Shown here piece after piece: positions 1 through 6,795 of a stretch of 13,961 nucleotides of DNA. The stretch covers positions 1-13,961 of the forward strand of contig CAJUSJ010000102.1 of assembly GCA_910588865.1 (NCBI GenBank), read 5' to 3'. How positions within the stretch are numbered: position 1 is the first letter of the stretch; every line of letters begins with the position of its first letter. The stretch is from an uncultured Lachnospiraceae bacterium (GTDB lineage: Bacteria; Bacillota; Clostridia; Lachnospirales; Lachnospiraceae). The notes under the pieces were generated by a model. The model did not search any database. It saw nothing but the letters and a program-made list of their open reading frames with translations, and was not told the DNA's origin. The translations under genes and the position numbers were made by a program.

Positions 1-49
1 AAACATCGCTTGGGACTTCTTTACGAATATCAATAACATTCCTGTACAT
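1..49 (-). CDS. N-terminus of an unrecognised protein, cut by the left edge
   Basis: Only 16 codons are visible on the minus strand, reading MYRNVIDIRKEVPSDV, so no family can be assigned. The start is supported by a ribosome site (GAAAGGTGG, minus strand, about 58-66) eight bases upstream and by a well-formed promoter further upstream. The gene reads leftwards, away from everything else in the window. The peptide is hydrophilic and shows no signal peptide. I see a real gene start but cannot say what the product does. Confidence 0.6.
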   Translation of the reverse strand, partial: MYRNVIDIRKEVPSDV

Positions 50-87
50 AAATACAACCACCTTTCTATGTCCTATTTACATTATTT

Positions 88-116
88 ATTATACCATTTT
101 GTACATACATTGCCAA
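88..116 (-). promoter_or_regulatory. Sigma-A type promoter for the leftward edge gene
   Basis: On the minus strand there is a -35 box TTGGCA (116-111) and a perfect -10 box TATAAT (93-88), separated by 17 bases. It lies about 40 bases upstream of the ATG at 49. The spacer contains the palindrome TGTACA, which recurs at the start codon (43-48), so operator function is conceivable but unproven. Confidence 0.7.
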
Positions 117-490
117 TCTTTTTGGATTTATTCTGTTTTTCCTCACCGTGAGGACTTGAAGACACTCCGTTCACCAGAAAATCAAATTGAAATTTTGTGG
201 CATTTCTTGTATATTCGCCCGTTTCTTTCCTCGAGTCTTTGGCGGCTATTTTCTCCGGCAATCTTTCCGTCTGGATTATGTGTGCTGCCGCTCATTGATT
301 AATTATTGCCACCAAGACGAAAACGGATTGAATTGATACACAATGGACGTTATAATCAGAGCAACAAACCAGAACTGACGGAACAGATGGAGAAGAGATA
401 TAGAACTGAATGAACAGTTGATTGGCGGAGTAATCCTGTGAATATCTTTATTGACCTGGCTTACGAGAATCAGGGGACCAGCGCAAGGGT
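117..490. other. Stretch without a recognisable gene; probably decayed coding DNA
   Basis: No convincing gene is seen. A 37-codon minus-strand frame (295-182, starting MSGSTHNPDG and rich in charged residues) has no ribosome site. On the plus strand, short frames in two registers between about 302 and 460 (for example the peptides PELTEQMEKRY and ELNEQLIGGVI) look like the remains of a protein broken by frameshifts, but I cannot name the family. The stretch lies directly upstream of other gene fragments and fits the same decaying region. Confidence 0.4.
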
Positions 491-690
491 ATGGAAAAAC
501 AGGTAGAGGGAAAGTGCAAGTATTGCGGCAGGGAATATACCAGGGGATATATAATCCGCCATCTGTCGTCTTGTAAAGAGCGAAAGACAGGCTGGAACGC
601 AAGACGGGTAATCGGAAACGGGTCTATTATGAGCTTCTGATTTATGGGAAATATGATCGTGATTACTGGCTGGTGATTGAAATTAAGTAA
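491..690 (+). pseudogene. Frameshifted, truncated CCHC zinc-finger protein (pRiA4b ORF-3-like family)
   Basis: The first frame, ATG 491 to TGA 640, encodes a zinc-binding N-terminus with the pattern C-x2-C-x11-H-x3-C (CKYCGREYTRGYIIRHLSSC). From 601 the plus-one frame continues the protein as YYELLIYGKYDRDYWLVIEI and stops at 690, so a frameshift lies near 585-601. In clostridia a short CCHC finger is commonly followed by a plasmid pRiA4b ORF-3-like domain whose start resembles the second peptide; that family assignment is from memory. The 3' part of the gene is missing and is replaced at about 689 by a jetA fragment. It is not expected to make a functional protein. Confidence 0.6.
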
Positions 691-830
691 TCCGTAGAAT
701 TTATTGCTCACACGGAAAATAGGAATCCTTAAAAGGATGGTTTCTGCCAAAAGACGAGCGGGAGTGTGAGAGCGGTAAGGTTCTGGCCATTACCAATGAC
801 ATTATCCGCGGGATTATCCAGAACGCGGCT
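689..830 (+). pseudogene. Duplicated internal fragment of jetA with internal deletion
   Basis: Bases 712-830 match jetA bases 4809-4927 over 119 positions with only two differences (721 and about 757). Bases 689-711 match jetA 4584-4606 with two differences. The copy therefore lacks the roughly 200 bases between those segments. In the jetA reading frame the TGG codon of residue 268 has become a TAG stop (720-722). Downstream of that stop the frame stays open through JetA residues 269-304 and runs in frame into the flavoprotein remnant at 831. No ATG precedes the open part, so it is most likely silent. The near identity points to a recent duplication of the intact operon's gene or to arrival with a near-identical relative. 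Confidence 0.9.
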
Positions 831-1163
831 TTCGTTGAAATAATCGAAAAATTCAACGAAGCTGTTGAGACAGGTGTTGATCCAGAATTTAATCGCGCTT
901 CTTTTGCGGGCGACTTTATTAACCCTGATGGTAACCCTGGAATCTTTGAAGCGCCTTTCTATGCTGGCGCGAGAACTCCCGCGGCTCACATAACGAAAGG
1001 TGGCTTAAAGGTTAACACAAGTGCTGAAGTCATTGGTACTGATGGCAGCGCGATTCCTGGATTATGTGCCGCTGGTGAGGTTACCGGTGGACGCACAGTC
1101 GCTGGTTTGCTTGAAGCCATGACATCTGGCCGTACAGCTGGTAAAACAGTTATGGGTAAATAG
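831..1163 (+). pseudogene. C-terminal remnant of a fumarate-reductase/flavocytochrome c-like FAD protein
   Basis: The frame from 831 to the TAG at 1163 encodes about 110 residues that look like the end of an FAD_binding_2 family flavoprotein (fumarate reductase, urocanate reductase or 3-ketosteroid dehydrogenase type). Supporting segments are a helix EIIEKFNEAVETGVDPEFNR, then PFYAGARTPAAHITKGGL (substrate/capping region leading back to the FAD domain), then IPGLCAAGEVTGG and SGRTAGK, the C-terminal FAD-contacting motif. The N-terminal FAD Rossmann motif and three quarters of the protein are absent. Its 5' end is fused in frame to the jetA fragment. It has no start codon of its own and is taken as a non-functional remnant. 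Confidence 0.75.
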
Positions 1164-1235
1164 TTAACGTTTATCGCTATTTTTAGAAACGATTCCATTA
1201 TTTACTAAAACCTTATGTAATAGAAATCTATAAAA

Positions 1236-1258
1236 GTTAAGTAAAAGGTTAAGTAAAA
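1236..1258. repeat. Short direct repeat, two copies of GTTAAGTAAAA
   Basis: The 11-base word GTTAAGTAAAA occurs at 1236-1246 and 1248-1258 in an AT-rich gap between the flavoprotein remnant and the terminator hairpin. No function is evident. Confidence 0.5.
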
Positions 1259-1278
1259 TTACTTGGTGAATAAAAAAT

Positions 1279-1330
1279 AAAGCATATATACATGATTGCT
1301 GTAAGTCATTGTATATATGCTTTTTAATTT
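1279..1330 (+). terminator. Strong intrinsic terminator
   Basis: A 14-bp perfect stem (AAAGCATATATACA at 1279-1292 paired with 1310-1323) closes a 17-base loop. It is followed by T-rich sequence on the plus strand (TTAATTT) and preceded by an A-rich run, so it could work in both directions. It would end transcription of whatever once read through the flavoprotein remnant. Confidence 0.8.
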
Positions 1331-1351
1331 ACGAACAAAGACAAAAGGTAA

Positions 1352-1522
1352 GCGCTTTATAGCCGACGGGTTTATAATGTTAAAATTGATGAACAAGAGG
1401 ATACTCATACAAGAAGGCTTCTCTGGCTCCTTAAACGCGGCTGCCTCCAGGCGATGAGGGTGCAAAACAGCGAAGAAGCGACAGAACAGAAAGCAAAGCC
1501 GGAGCCGATGGAGACATGGTAA
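1352..1522 (+). pseudogene. Start-less 56-codon open frame of unknown family
   Basis: Between a TAA at 1349-1351 and a TAA at 1520-1522 the plus strand is open. The peptide looks protein-like: the segment VKIDEQEDTHTRRLLWLLKR, then GCLQAM, then a charged tail ending KPEPMETW. The only internal ATGs are near the end. Composition and the clean ending suggest the 3' end of a lost gene. It ends ten bases before the convergent merR stop. I do not recognise the family, and chance openness is possible at this length. Confidence 0.35.
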
Positions 1523-1531
1523 CGGGGCGGT

Positions 1532-2356
1532 TCAGCCGCGGAAATCGGCAGGAATCTCGATCTGGACAATATAGTCTTCTTTGCGGTCCGTCACATTTTC
1601 GTTAATGATCATTTCATAGGAATATCCGGACAGGCTGAGATTGTGGCTTTTTGCGTAATCAAAAATTTCCTCATATCTGGAGGACATTTTCCCCCAGTCT
1701 CCCTGGTAAAAAGCCCTGATATAGGTTCCCTGGGGCTGTATGTGGAGTTCTGTTTTTGGGGTGGGAAAGGGGATCTCAATGAAGAGTTTGGAGTAGCTGT
1801 CATAATCTCCTTTCTCCAGGTTTTCCACAGAGATCATGGTGCCGTAGGAGGCGTCGTGGAGACGGCGGAGCTGGCATTTCCTGGTTTCGGCGGTAATCAT
1901 TTCCACCTGTTTGTCATAGGAAGTTTCCTGATCAATGTCCACTGTCACCAGGCAGCGAGTTTCTTTCTCGACCACAGTGATGTCTGCCAGATCCATGGAC
2001 AGCAGCGTATCCATGTTCTGGCGGTGGTTGCCCAGAGTCTTTCTCACTGCCCGCAGATGCTCCATTTCCAGATCCAGCTCCCGGATCTTTTCGTCAATTA
2101 GTTCCCTCATACTCTCAGCGGATCGATTCTTCATGAAATCTTGTATCTCATCAATAGACGCGTTCAGTTCCCGCAGGAGAAGAATGGTCTCCAGCAAAGC
2201 GCTCTGGTGATAATTATAATACCGATACCCATTAACTGGATTGACAGCCGCCGGACGAAACAAACCGATCTCATCATACCACATTAAAGTCTTCTTGTTA
2301 ATCCCGTGAAGCCCGGCAAACTGACCAATGGTCAGCAATCTGCTCTTATCTTCCAT
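1532..2356 (-). CDS. MerR-family multidrug-responsive regulator with GyrI-like domain
   Basis: This 274-residue cytoplasmic transcription regulator has a MerR winged-helix domain at about residues 8-75 (LTIGQFAGLHGINKKTLMWY, then the wing with GYRYY at 43-47). A dimerisation coiled coil follows at about 85-118, and then a C-terminal domain of about 150 residues like the GyrI/BmrR effector-binding domain. Domain order and length fit BmrR/BltR-type regulators that bind cationic drugs and switch on an efflux gene. I chose the ATG at 2356 because GGAGG sits eight bases upstream; a TTG five codons earlier lies inside that site. It is divergent from the MATE gene and probably controls it through the dyad at 2426-2438. 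A weak promoter (TTGACA, minus strand 2403-2398) may serve merR itself. The ligand cannot be predicted. Confidence 0.9.
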   Translation of the reverse strand: MEDKSRLLTIGQFAGLHGINKKTLMWYDEIGLFRPAAVNPVNGYRYYNYHQSALLETILLLRELNASIDEIQDFMKNRSAESMRELIDEKIRELDLEMEHLRAVRKTLGNHRQNMDTLLSMDLADITVVEKETRCLVTVDIDQETSYDKQVEMITAETRKCQLRRLHDASYGTMISVENLEKGDYDSYSKLFIEIPFPTPKTELHIQPQGTYIRAFYQGDWGKMSSRYEEIFDYAKSHNLSLSGYSYEMIINENVTDRKEDYIVQIEIPADFRG

Positions 2357-2418
2357 ACCCGATTCCTCCAAGATTTTTATTCAATTTGCCTTCTGGCTGT
2401 CAAAATTAAAAAGTCTTC

Positions 2419-2449
2419 TTGACCGTACAGTTACTGTATAGCTTATCAT
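2419..2449 (+). promoter_or_regulatory. MerR-type promoter with 19-bp spacer and operator dyad
   Basis: The -35 box TTGACC (2419-2424) and the -10 box TATCAT (2444-2449) are 19 bases apart, the over-long spacing typical of promoters activated by MerR proteins through DNA untwisting. The spacer holds the perfect inverted repeat TACAGT-T-ACTGTA (2426-2438), the expected binding site of the divergently encoded regulator. The promoter faces the MATE gene, whose ATG is about 45 bases downstream. Confidence 0.85.
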
Positions 2450-2493
2450 ACGATATACAGAACAAAAATACAAGTCAGGAGGAGAAAATTTTC

Positions 2494-3834
2494 ATGGAAA
2501 ATCAAAATATCTACGAAAAACCGGTAACCCTGAAAAACATCTTACAATTCGCGGTTCCCACCATGGCTATGACGGTGTTTATGTCCTTTTACACCATGGT
2601 GGATGGCCTGTTTGTGTCCAATCTCATCGGGACAGAGGCATTGTCAGCGATCAATCTGACAGCGCCGGTGATTCAGCTTGTTACCGCTGTTTCCGCCATG
2701 CTTGCCACAGGAGGCAGCGCGGTGATTATGAAAAAGATGGGGGAGCATAAGACCCAGGAGGCACAGGAGGATTTTACGGCCCTGATCCTGGTCAATGTGG
2801 CTGTCGGCATTGTCATGTGGGGGCTGGGGCGGGGGATCATGAACCCTGTTTTTCGCGGCATGAATCTGTCGGAGCAGGTGACAGGGTACTGTGTGGAGTA
2901 TCTTGGCCGCTATCTCTGGTTTACGGTTCCCATTTTACTGATGAATAATTTTACTCTCTACATGATCGCCAGCGGGAAGGCGGCCCTTTCTCTTGTCTGT
3001 TCCGTGGCAGGAGGAGTTTTGAACATGATCCTCGACTATGTGCTTATCCATATATGTTCCATGGGAATCAGCGGCGCGGCTGTGGCCACGGGGCTGGGGT
3101 ATTCGGTGACAGCAATCGCGGGAATTTTTGTGTTCGCGAAACCAACCAGCCTCCTGCGGTTTAAGAGGCCAGTGTTCCGGTGGAGAGTCCTTGCCGGCGG
3201 GGCCGCGAACGGGTGCTCGGAGATGGCCACAGCCCTTGTCACCGGCATTATCACCATGATGTTCAACTGGACCATGCTTCGGTATGTGGGGGAGGAGGGG
3301 ATTGCCGCTGTCACCATTATCATGTATGTGCTCATGTTCGCCAGTTCCCTGTATACCGGGTATTCCTATGGAGTGGCTCCTATGATCAGCTTTTATTATG
3401 GAGAACAGAACAGAGAGAAGCTTAAGAAAATGACTGTGGTCAGCAAAAAGGTCATTGTGGCCATCTCCCTGGTTACGGCCGCGGCGAGTTTTGCCTTTAC
3501 CAGACCCCTGGTGTCCGTGTTCGCCAGGCCGGATCACCCGGTCTATGGCTTGGCGGTGACCGGCAACCGGATTTGTACAGCGGCTCTTCTTTTTATCGGA
3601 TTTAATATTTATACCAGCAACATGTTCACAGCCCTGTCTAACGGCATAGTCTCAGCTGTCTTGGCATTTTCAAGGTCCTTTGTGTTTATGGTGATTACCA
3701 TGATAATATTGCCCGCTGTCCTGGGAGTCAATGGCATCTGGCTGGCCACCCCGGCGGCAGAGCTGATGGCCTTTGTTTTGTCTGCCAGTATGTTTTTCCG
3801 TTATAAGGGAAAGTATGGGTACTGGGGGAAATAG
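2494..3834 (+). CDS. MATE-family multidrug efflux transporter
   Basis: This is a 446-residue integral membrane protein of the MATE (NorM/DinF-like) family, which exports cationic drugs or metabolites in exchange for Na+ or H+. The usual family length is about 440-460 residues with 12 transmembrane helices, and long hydrophobic segments recur through the whole protein. The N-terminal segment FAVPTMAMTVFMSFYTMVDG followed by LFVSNLIGTEALSAINLTAP is characteristic of MATE helices 1 and 2. I chose ATG 2494 because AGGAGG lies ten bases upstream (2478-2483); an open frame reaching back to TTG 2419 merely overlaps the promoter. The divergent MerR regulator and the dyad promoter point to drug-induced expression. 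There is no sign of damage. The substrate is unknown. Confidence 0.92.
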   Translation: MENQNIYEKPVTLKNILQFAVPTMAMTVFMSFYTMVDGLFVSNLIGTEALSAINLTAPVIQLVTAVSAMLATGGSAVIMKKMGEHKTQEAQEDFTALILVNVAVGIVMWGLGRGIMNPVFRGMNLSEQVTGYCVEYLGRYLWFTVPILLMNNFTLYMIASGKAALSLVCSVAGGVLNMILDYVLIHICSMGISGAAVATGLGYSVTAIAGIFVFAKPTSLLRFKRPVFRWRVLAGGAANGCSEMATALVTGIITMMFNWTMLRYVGEEGIAAVTIIMYVLMFASSLYTGYSYGVAPMISFYYGEQNREKLKKMTVVSKKVIVAISLVTAAASFAFTRPLVSVFARPDHPVYGLAVTGNRICTAALLFIGFNIYTSNMFTALSNGIVSAVLAFSRSFVFMVITMIILPAVLGVNGIWLATPAAELMAFVLSASMFFRYKGKYGYWGK

Positions 3835-3939
3835 CGGCAATGGGGCATATGCTTTGGCCTCCATAATAGTATTGGCCCATAACGGATCAGCGGGGGCATC
3901 CGTCAACGCTCCATGTGCCTGAGATTTATCAGAAAGTAA

Positions 3940-3968
3940 TTGTGATATTGCCGTGTTTCGTCTATAAT
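3940..3968 (+). promoter_or_regulatory. Promoter of the jetABCD operon
   Basis: TTGTGA (3940-3945) and a perfect TATAAT (3963-3968) are separated by 17 bases, 47 bases upstream of the jetA start. No dedicated regulator or clear operator is visible. The 181-base gap from the MATE gene holds no convincing terminator, so some read-through from the MATE promoter is possible. Confidence 0.8.
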
Positions 3969-4015
3969 GAAACACAAACAATACCACAGCTGCCGCTGAA
4001 AAATCGGAGGAATAT

Positions 4016-5509
4016 ATGGAACAGACAGGCCACAGGATGGATCTCTCGCCTATTACGGAGACCTCATATTTAACGGCGCAGAATGTCCGGCAATACCGGG
4101 CCATTATGCGCCTTTTTTTTCGTGAATATGAAAAGATGCGTTTTCAGCTGTACAAGGAGGATGTTCTGGAACTGCTGCGCCGTCAGGAGGAGTTCGCGGA
4201 TTATACCATGGCCCAGCTGGCGCAGGACCTGGACGCGCTGGTGGGGTGGAAGAACCTGACGCCTATTCAGGATCCCAGAAAGGTTTACACCATCGCGGAT
4301 TATAAAAATAAACAGTACCGCTATACCATGTCAGAGTACGCGGTGGAGATTGAGCGTCTGACCGCGCGGTTGGAGAACCTGTTTCTGGAATCAGGGAATC
4401 TGTCGACCAACCTGTTTAAGCGGCTGGCGGATAATCTGGAAGAGGCGGAGCTTGTGGACAGGCAAAAGGGAAAGGAGATCAATGAATGGTGGAATAATCT
4501 CCAGGAGGATTTCAAACGTTTAAATCAGAACTACCAGGATTATCTGCGGGAATTTTACTCAGGGAGGGCGGAAAAACTCTTAAAATCCGTAGAGTTTATT
4601 GTTCACAAGGACCGGTTTATCGCTTATCTGAAAGAATTTGTACAGGAAATGCAGTTCCACGCCAGCAGGATAGCGGGCATTATAAAAAGAAAGGAATCCA
4701 TCATCGAAAGTTCTCTTCTGGAGAAAGTCGTGGAGAGCGAGATGGAGATTCCGAGGACTTTGTCAGATGGGGAGGGAAACCGGGCAGAGGATATCCGGGA
4801 GCAGGTATACGGAAAATGGGAATCCTTAAAAGGATGGTTTCTGCCAAAAGACGGGCGGGAGTGTGAGAGCGGTAAGGTTCTGGCCATTACCAATGACATT
4901 ATCCGCGGGATTATCCAGAACGCGGCTCTCATTGTACAGCTCCAGAACTGGGGAGTCAGCCGGAAGGAAGATTACCGGAACATGGCGCGGATGTTCCTGA
5001 ACTGTGAGACCATGGAAGACGCGCACAAATTGTCGGCCCACCTGTTTGGCATTCAGCAGATCGAGCATTTTAAGATCCGGGACGAGAGGGAGACGGACAG
5101 CGTTAACCAGAGCGTGTATGAAGAACCTGCCTCTGAGGTTTTGCTGAAGCCCCACACCCGGGCCTACAAAGAGAAAAAAGACAGGACCGGCTTCTCAGAT
5201 AAATCACTGGAAAAATTATCCCAGCGGACACGGTATCTAAAACAGATTGAGAATGAACGGGCTGAGATGATGAAATATATCAGAGACGGAAAGCTGGAAG
5301 TAAGCGAAATGAAAGAGATGGTTCCGGAATCGGTCAGACTGACACTGCTGCGGTGGATATCCCAGGCAGGCTTAAGCCCGTCAGGAAGAGGAAGGACAGA
5401 ATACGGTCAGGAATTTGTCCTGAAAAAGGGGGAGGGAAGCTGCGTCTTAAAATGCCAGGACGGAGACCTGACCCTCCCCAAATATACCCTGTGGTTCAGC
5501 GAAAGCTGA
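4016..5509 (+). CDS. jetA: Wadjet protein JetA, TIGR02677/DUF2397 family (kleisin-like)
   Basis: This 497-residue protein matches the TIGR02677 (DUF2397) family. Recognisable family segments are YRAIMRLFF (27-35), the winged-helix-like region YTMAQLAQDLDALVGWKNL (63-81) and YKNKQYRYTMSEYAVEIERL (96-115), followed by a long helical middle and a C-terminal domain ending in YTLWFSES. In Wadjet systems JetA is the kleisin that bridges the SMC heads, by analogy with MukF. The start ATG 4016 follows CGGAGG by five bases and is 47 bases from a good promoter. It is the first gene of a four-gene operon whose order matches the TIGR02677-02678-02680-02679 set. Its stop codon lies within a hairpin. Codons 269-304 are nearly duplicated at 723-830. 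Confidence 0.92.
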   Translation: MEQTGHRMDLSPITETSYLTAQNVRQYRAIMRLFFREYEKMRFQLYKEDVLELLRRQEEFADYTMAQLAQDLDALVGWKNLTPIQDPRKVYTIADYKNKQYRYTMSEYAVEIERLTARLENLFLESGNLSTNLFKRLADNLEEAELVDRQKGKEINEWWNNLQEDFKRLNQNYQDYLREFYSGRAEKLLKSVEFIVHKDRFIAYLKEFVQEMQFHASRIAGIIKRKESIIESSLLEKVVESEMEIPRTLSDGEGNRAEDIREQVYGKWESLKGWFLPKDGRECESGKVLAITNDIIRGIIQNAALIVQLQNWGVSRKEDYRNMARMFLNCETMEDAHKLSAHLFGIQQIEHFKIRDERETDSVNQSVYEEPASEVLLKPHTRAYKEKKDRTGFSDKSLEKLSQRTRYLKQIENERAEMMKYIRDGKLEVSEMKEMVPESVRLTLLRWISQAGLSPSGRGRTEYGQEFVLKKGEGSCVLKCQDGDLTLPKYTLWFSES

Positions 5510-5621
5510 ACCCCCGCCCCGCAGGGGCATGAGTTAAGGGATACCCGAATGGGTATACCCTGTGGTTCAGCGAAAGCTGACCCCCCGCCCCGTAAGGGGC
5601 AAGAATTACGGGATACCCGAA
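5483..5621 (+). repeat. Tandem duplication of the jetA end and its hairpin cluster (period about 71 bp)
   Basis: Copy 1 (about 5483-5549) begins inside the last codons of jetA (Y-T-L-W-F-S-E-S-stop), and copy 2 (about 5554-5621) repeats that sequence downstream of the gene. The copies differ by about six substitutions and one inserted base. Each unit contains a hairpin with a GAAA loop, a GCCCC/GGGGC hairpin, and a GGGATACCC segment. Between the copies GGGATACCC can pair with GGGTATACCC (one bulged base). The second copy runs directly into the AAAGGAGG ribosome site of jetB, so the ancestral spacer was probably one unit long. Confidence 0.88.
5493..5512 (+). promoter_or_regulatory. GAAA-tetraloop hairpin covering the jetA stop codon
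   Basis: GGTTCAGC (5493-5500) and GCTGAACC (5505-5512) form a perfect 8-bp stem closed by GAAA. The jetA stop TGA (5507-5509) sits in the 3' arm. A second version at about 5564-5582 has one bulged base. No T-run follows, so it is not a classic terminator. It could stabilise the mRNA end or tune the JetA to JetB ratio; that role is inference. Confidence 0.7.
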
Positions 5622-5637
5622 AGGAGGGTTCTGATCT

Positions 5638-6795
5638 ATGAGTGAGATTGTAAACCTGGTTACAAATTACTGGATCTGCCGTGACCAGGACAGGGAGCTG
5701 TACAACAAAGTGAAGCGCGATATCCCCAGGTTTCAGAAATTTGCCAGGGAGCAGCTTGGCTGGAAGCTTTTAAACCATGAACAGTTTCTCAAATTGGAGA
5801 AGCTGCCGGCCCATGGGGAGAGCTTTATGGGGATCCAGGAATTTCAGGAGGTTCGGGATTATGTGACCCTGTGTATTGTCCTTATGTTTCTGGAAGACAA
5901 GGAGGAGCAGGAACAGTTTCTCCTGTCGGAGCTTATTGATTATGTGGGGGTACAGCTGAGAAAATGGCTGGAGGTGGACTGGAATTCCTTCTCCCAGAGG
6001 AAATCCATGGTCCGTGTCCTCCAGTATGCGGAACGGCTGGGGATGCTTCGGGTCTATGACGGGAACAGCCAGCTTTTAAGCCAGGAGATCGGTCAGGAGG
6101 TCTTGTATGAAAATACAGGCATGTCCCGGTATTTCGCGGCCAGTTTTCCCTTTGATCTGAAAGAATGTGCCTGCTGGCAGGACTTTGAGAAGGAGAGGCT
6201 GGAGGACCAGGAGACGGACCGGGGGCATTATCGGGTTCAGCGTGTTTACCGCCGCCTGACAGCCTGCCCGGCCATGTACTGGGAGAGCGGCGAGGATGCG
6301 GATTCCCTGTATCTGAAGAATCAGAGGCAGTGGATCGAAAAGAACATGAAGGAACACTTGGGCGGCCGTCTGGACATTCATAAAAACGCCGCGTTCTGGA
6401 TTCTGGAGGAGGAAGATTCTTATGGGAAGCTTCACCCCAGAGACGCCCAGCTTCCGGAGGTGGTTCTGCTTCTTGGCGGAATGATCCGGGATAAGACGGA
6501 GGAGGGAAGCTGGAAAAGGGAGACGGATGAGACCATCCATGTATCCCGGGAGGAATTTGCCGCCCTGGTGAGGACATGCCAGAAACAGTGGCAAGAAGCG
6601 TGGAGCAAGGAGTACCGGGAGATGGATCCGGACAGGCTTGGGGCAGCGGTAAAAGGATATATGAAAGACTGGATGATGATCAGGGAGAACGAAGAGGAAG
6701 TGGTGATCTGCCCGGCGGCAGGGAAACAGCTGGGATTTTACCCAAAGGATTATATGGAAAAGACAGGAGAGAAGAGCCATGAGCAGCCGCTTTAA
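5638..6795 (+). CDS. jetB: Wadjet protein JetB, TIGR02678/DUF2398 family (KITE-like)
   Basis: This 385-residue protein fits the TIGR02678 (DUF2398) family in length and in its N-terminal signature: EQLGWKLLNHEQF (38-50), KLEKLPA (52-58), then a helical segment ending FLEDKEEQEQFLLSELIDYV. By analogy with MukE and other Wadjet JetB proteins it should be a winged-helix KITE subunit that binds the kleisin JetA and helps position DNA at the SMC heads. The start ATG 5638 follows AAAGGAGG (about 5619-5626) with a slightly long spacing. Its last 17 bases overlap the start of jetC, a sign of translational coupling. No frameshift or missing part is seen. No enzymatic motif is expected or visible. Confidence 0.9.
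   Translation: MSEIVNLVTNYWICRDQDRELYNKVKRDIPRFQKFAREQLGWKLLNHEQFLKLEKLPAHGESFMGIQEFQEVRDYVTLCIVLMFLEDKEEQEQFLLSELIDYVGVQLRKWLEVDWNSFSQRKSMVRVLQYAERLGMLRVYDGNSQLLSQEIGQEVLYENTGMSRYFAASFPFDLKECACWQDFEKERLEDQETDRGHYRVQRVYRRLTACPAMYWESGEDADSLYLKNQRQWIEKNMKEHLGGRLDIHKNAAFWILEEEDSYGKLHPRDAQLPEVVLLLGGMIRDKTEEGSWKRETDETIHVSREEFAALVRTCQKQWQEAWSKEYREMDPDRLGAAVKGYMKDWMMIRENEEEVVICPAAGKQLGFYPKDYMEKTGEKSHEQPL

Noticed and set aside
99..302. Plus-strand open frame of 67 codons at the left end
   Set aside because: It starts inside the promoter of the leftward gene, has no ribosome site and no recognisable protein features.
2935..3537. Long antisense open frame inside the MATE gene
   Set aside because: Its His- and Gly-rich composition has no ribosome site and mirrors the codon structure of the transporter, so it is a shadow.
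3835..3939. Possible terminator after the MATE gene (CGGAT/ATCCG near 3883-3903)
   Set aside because: The stem is only five pairs and no T-run follows, so I do not call it.
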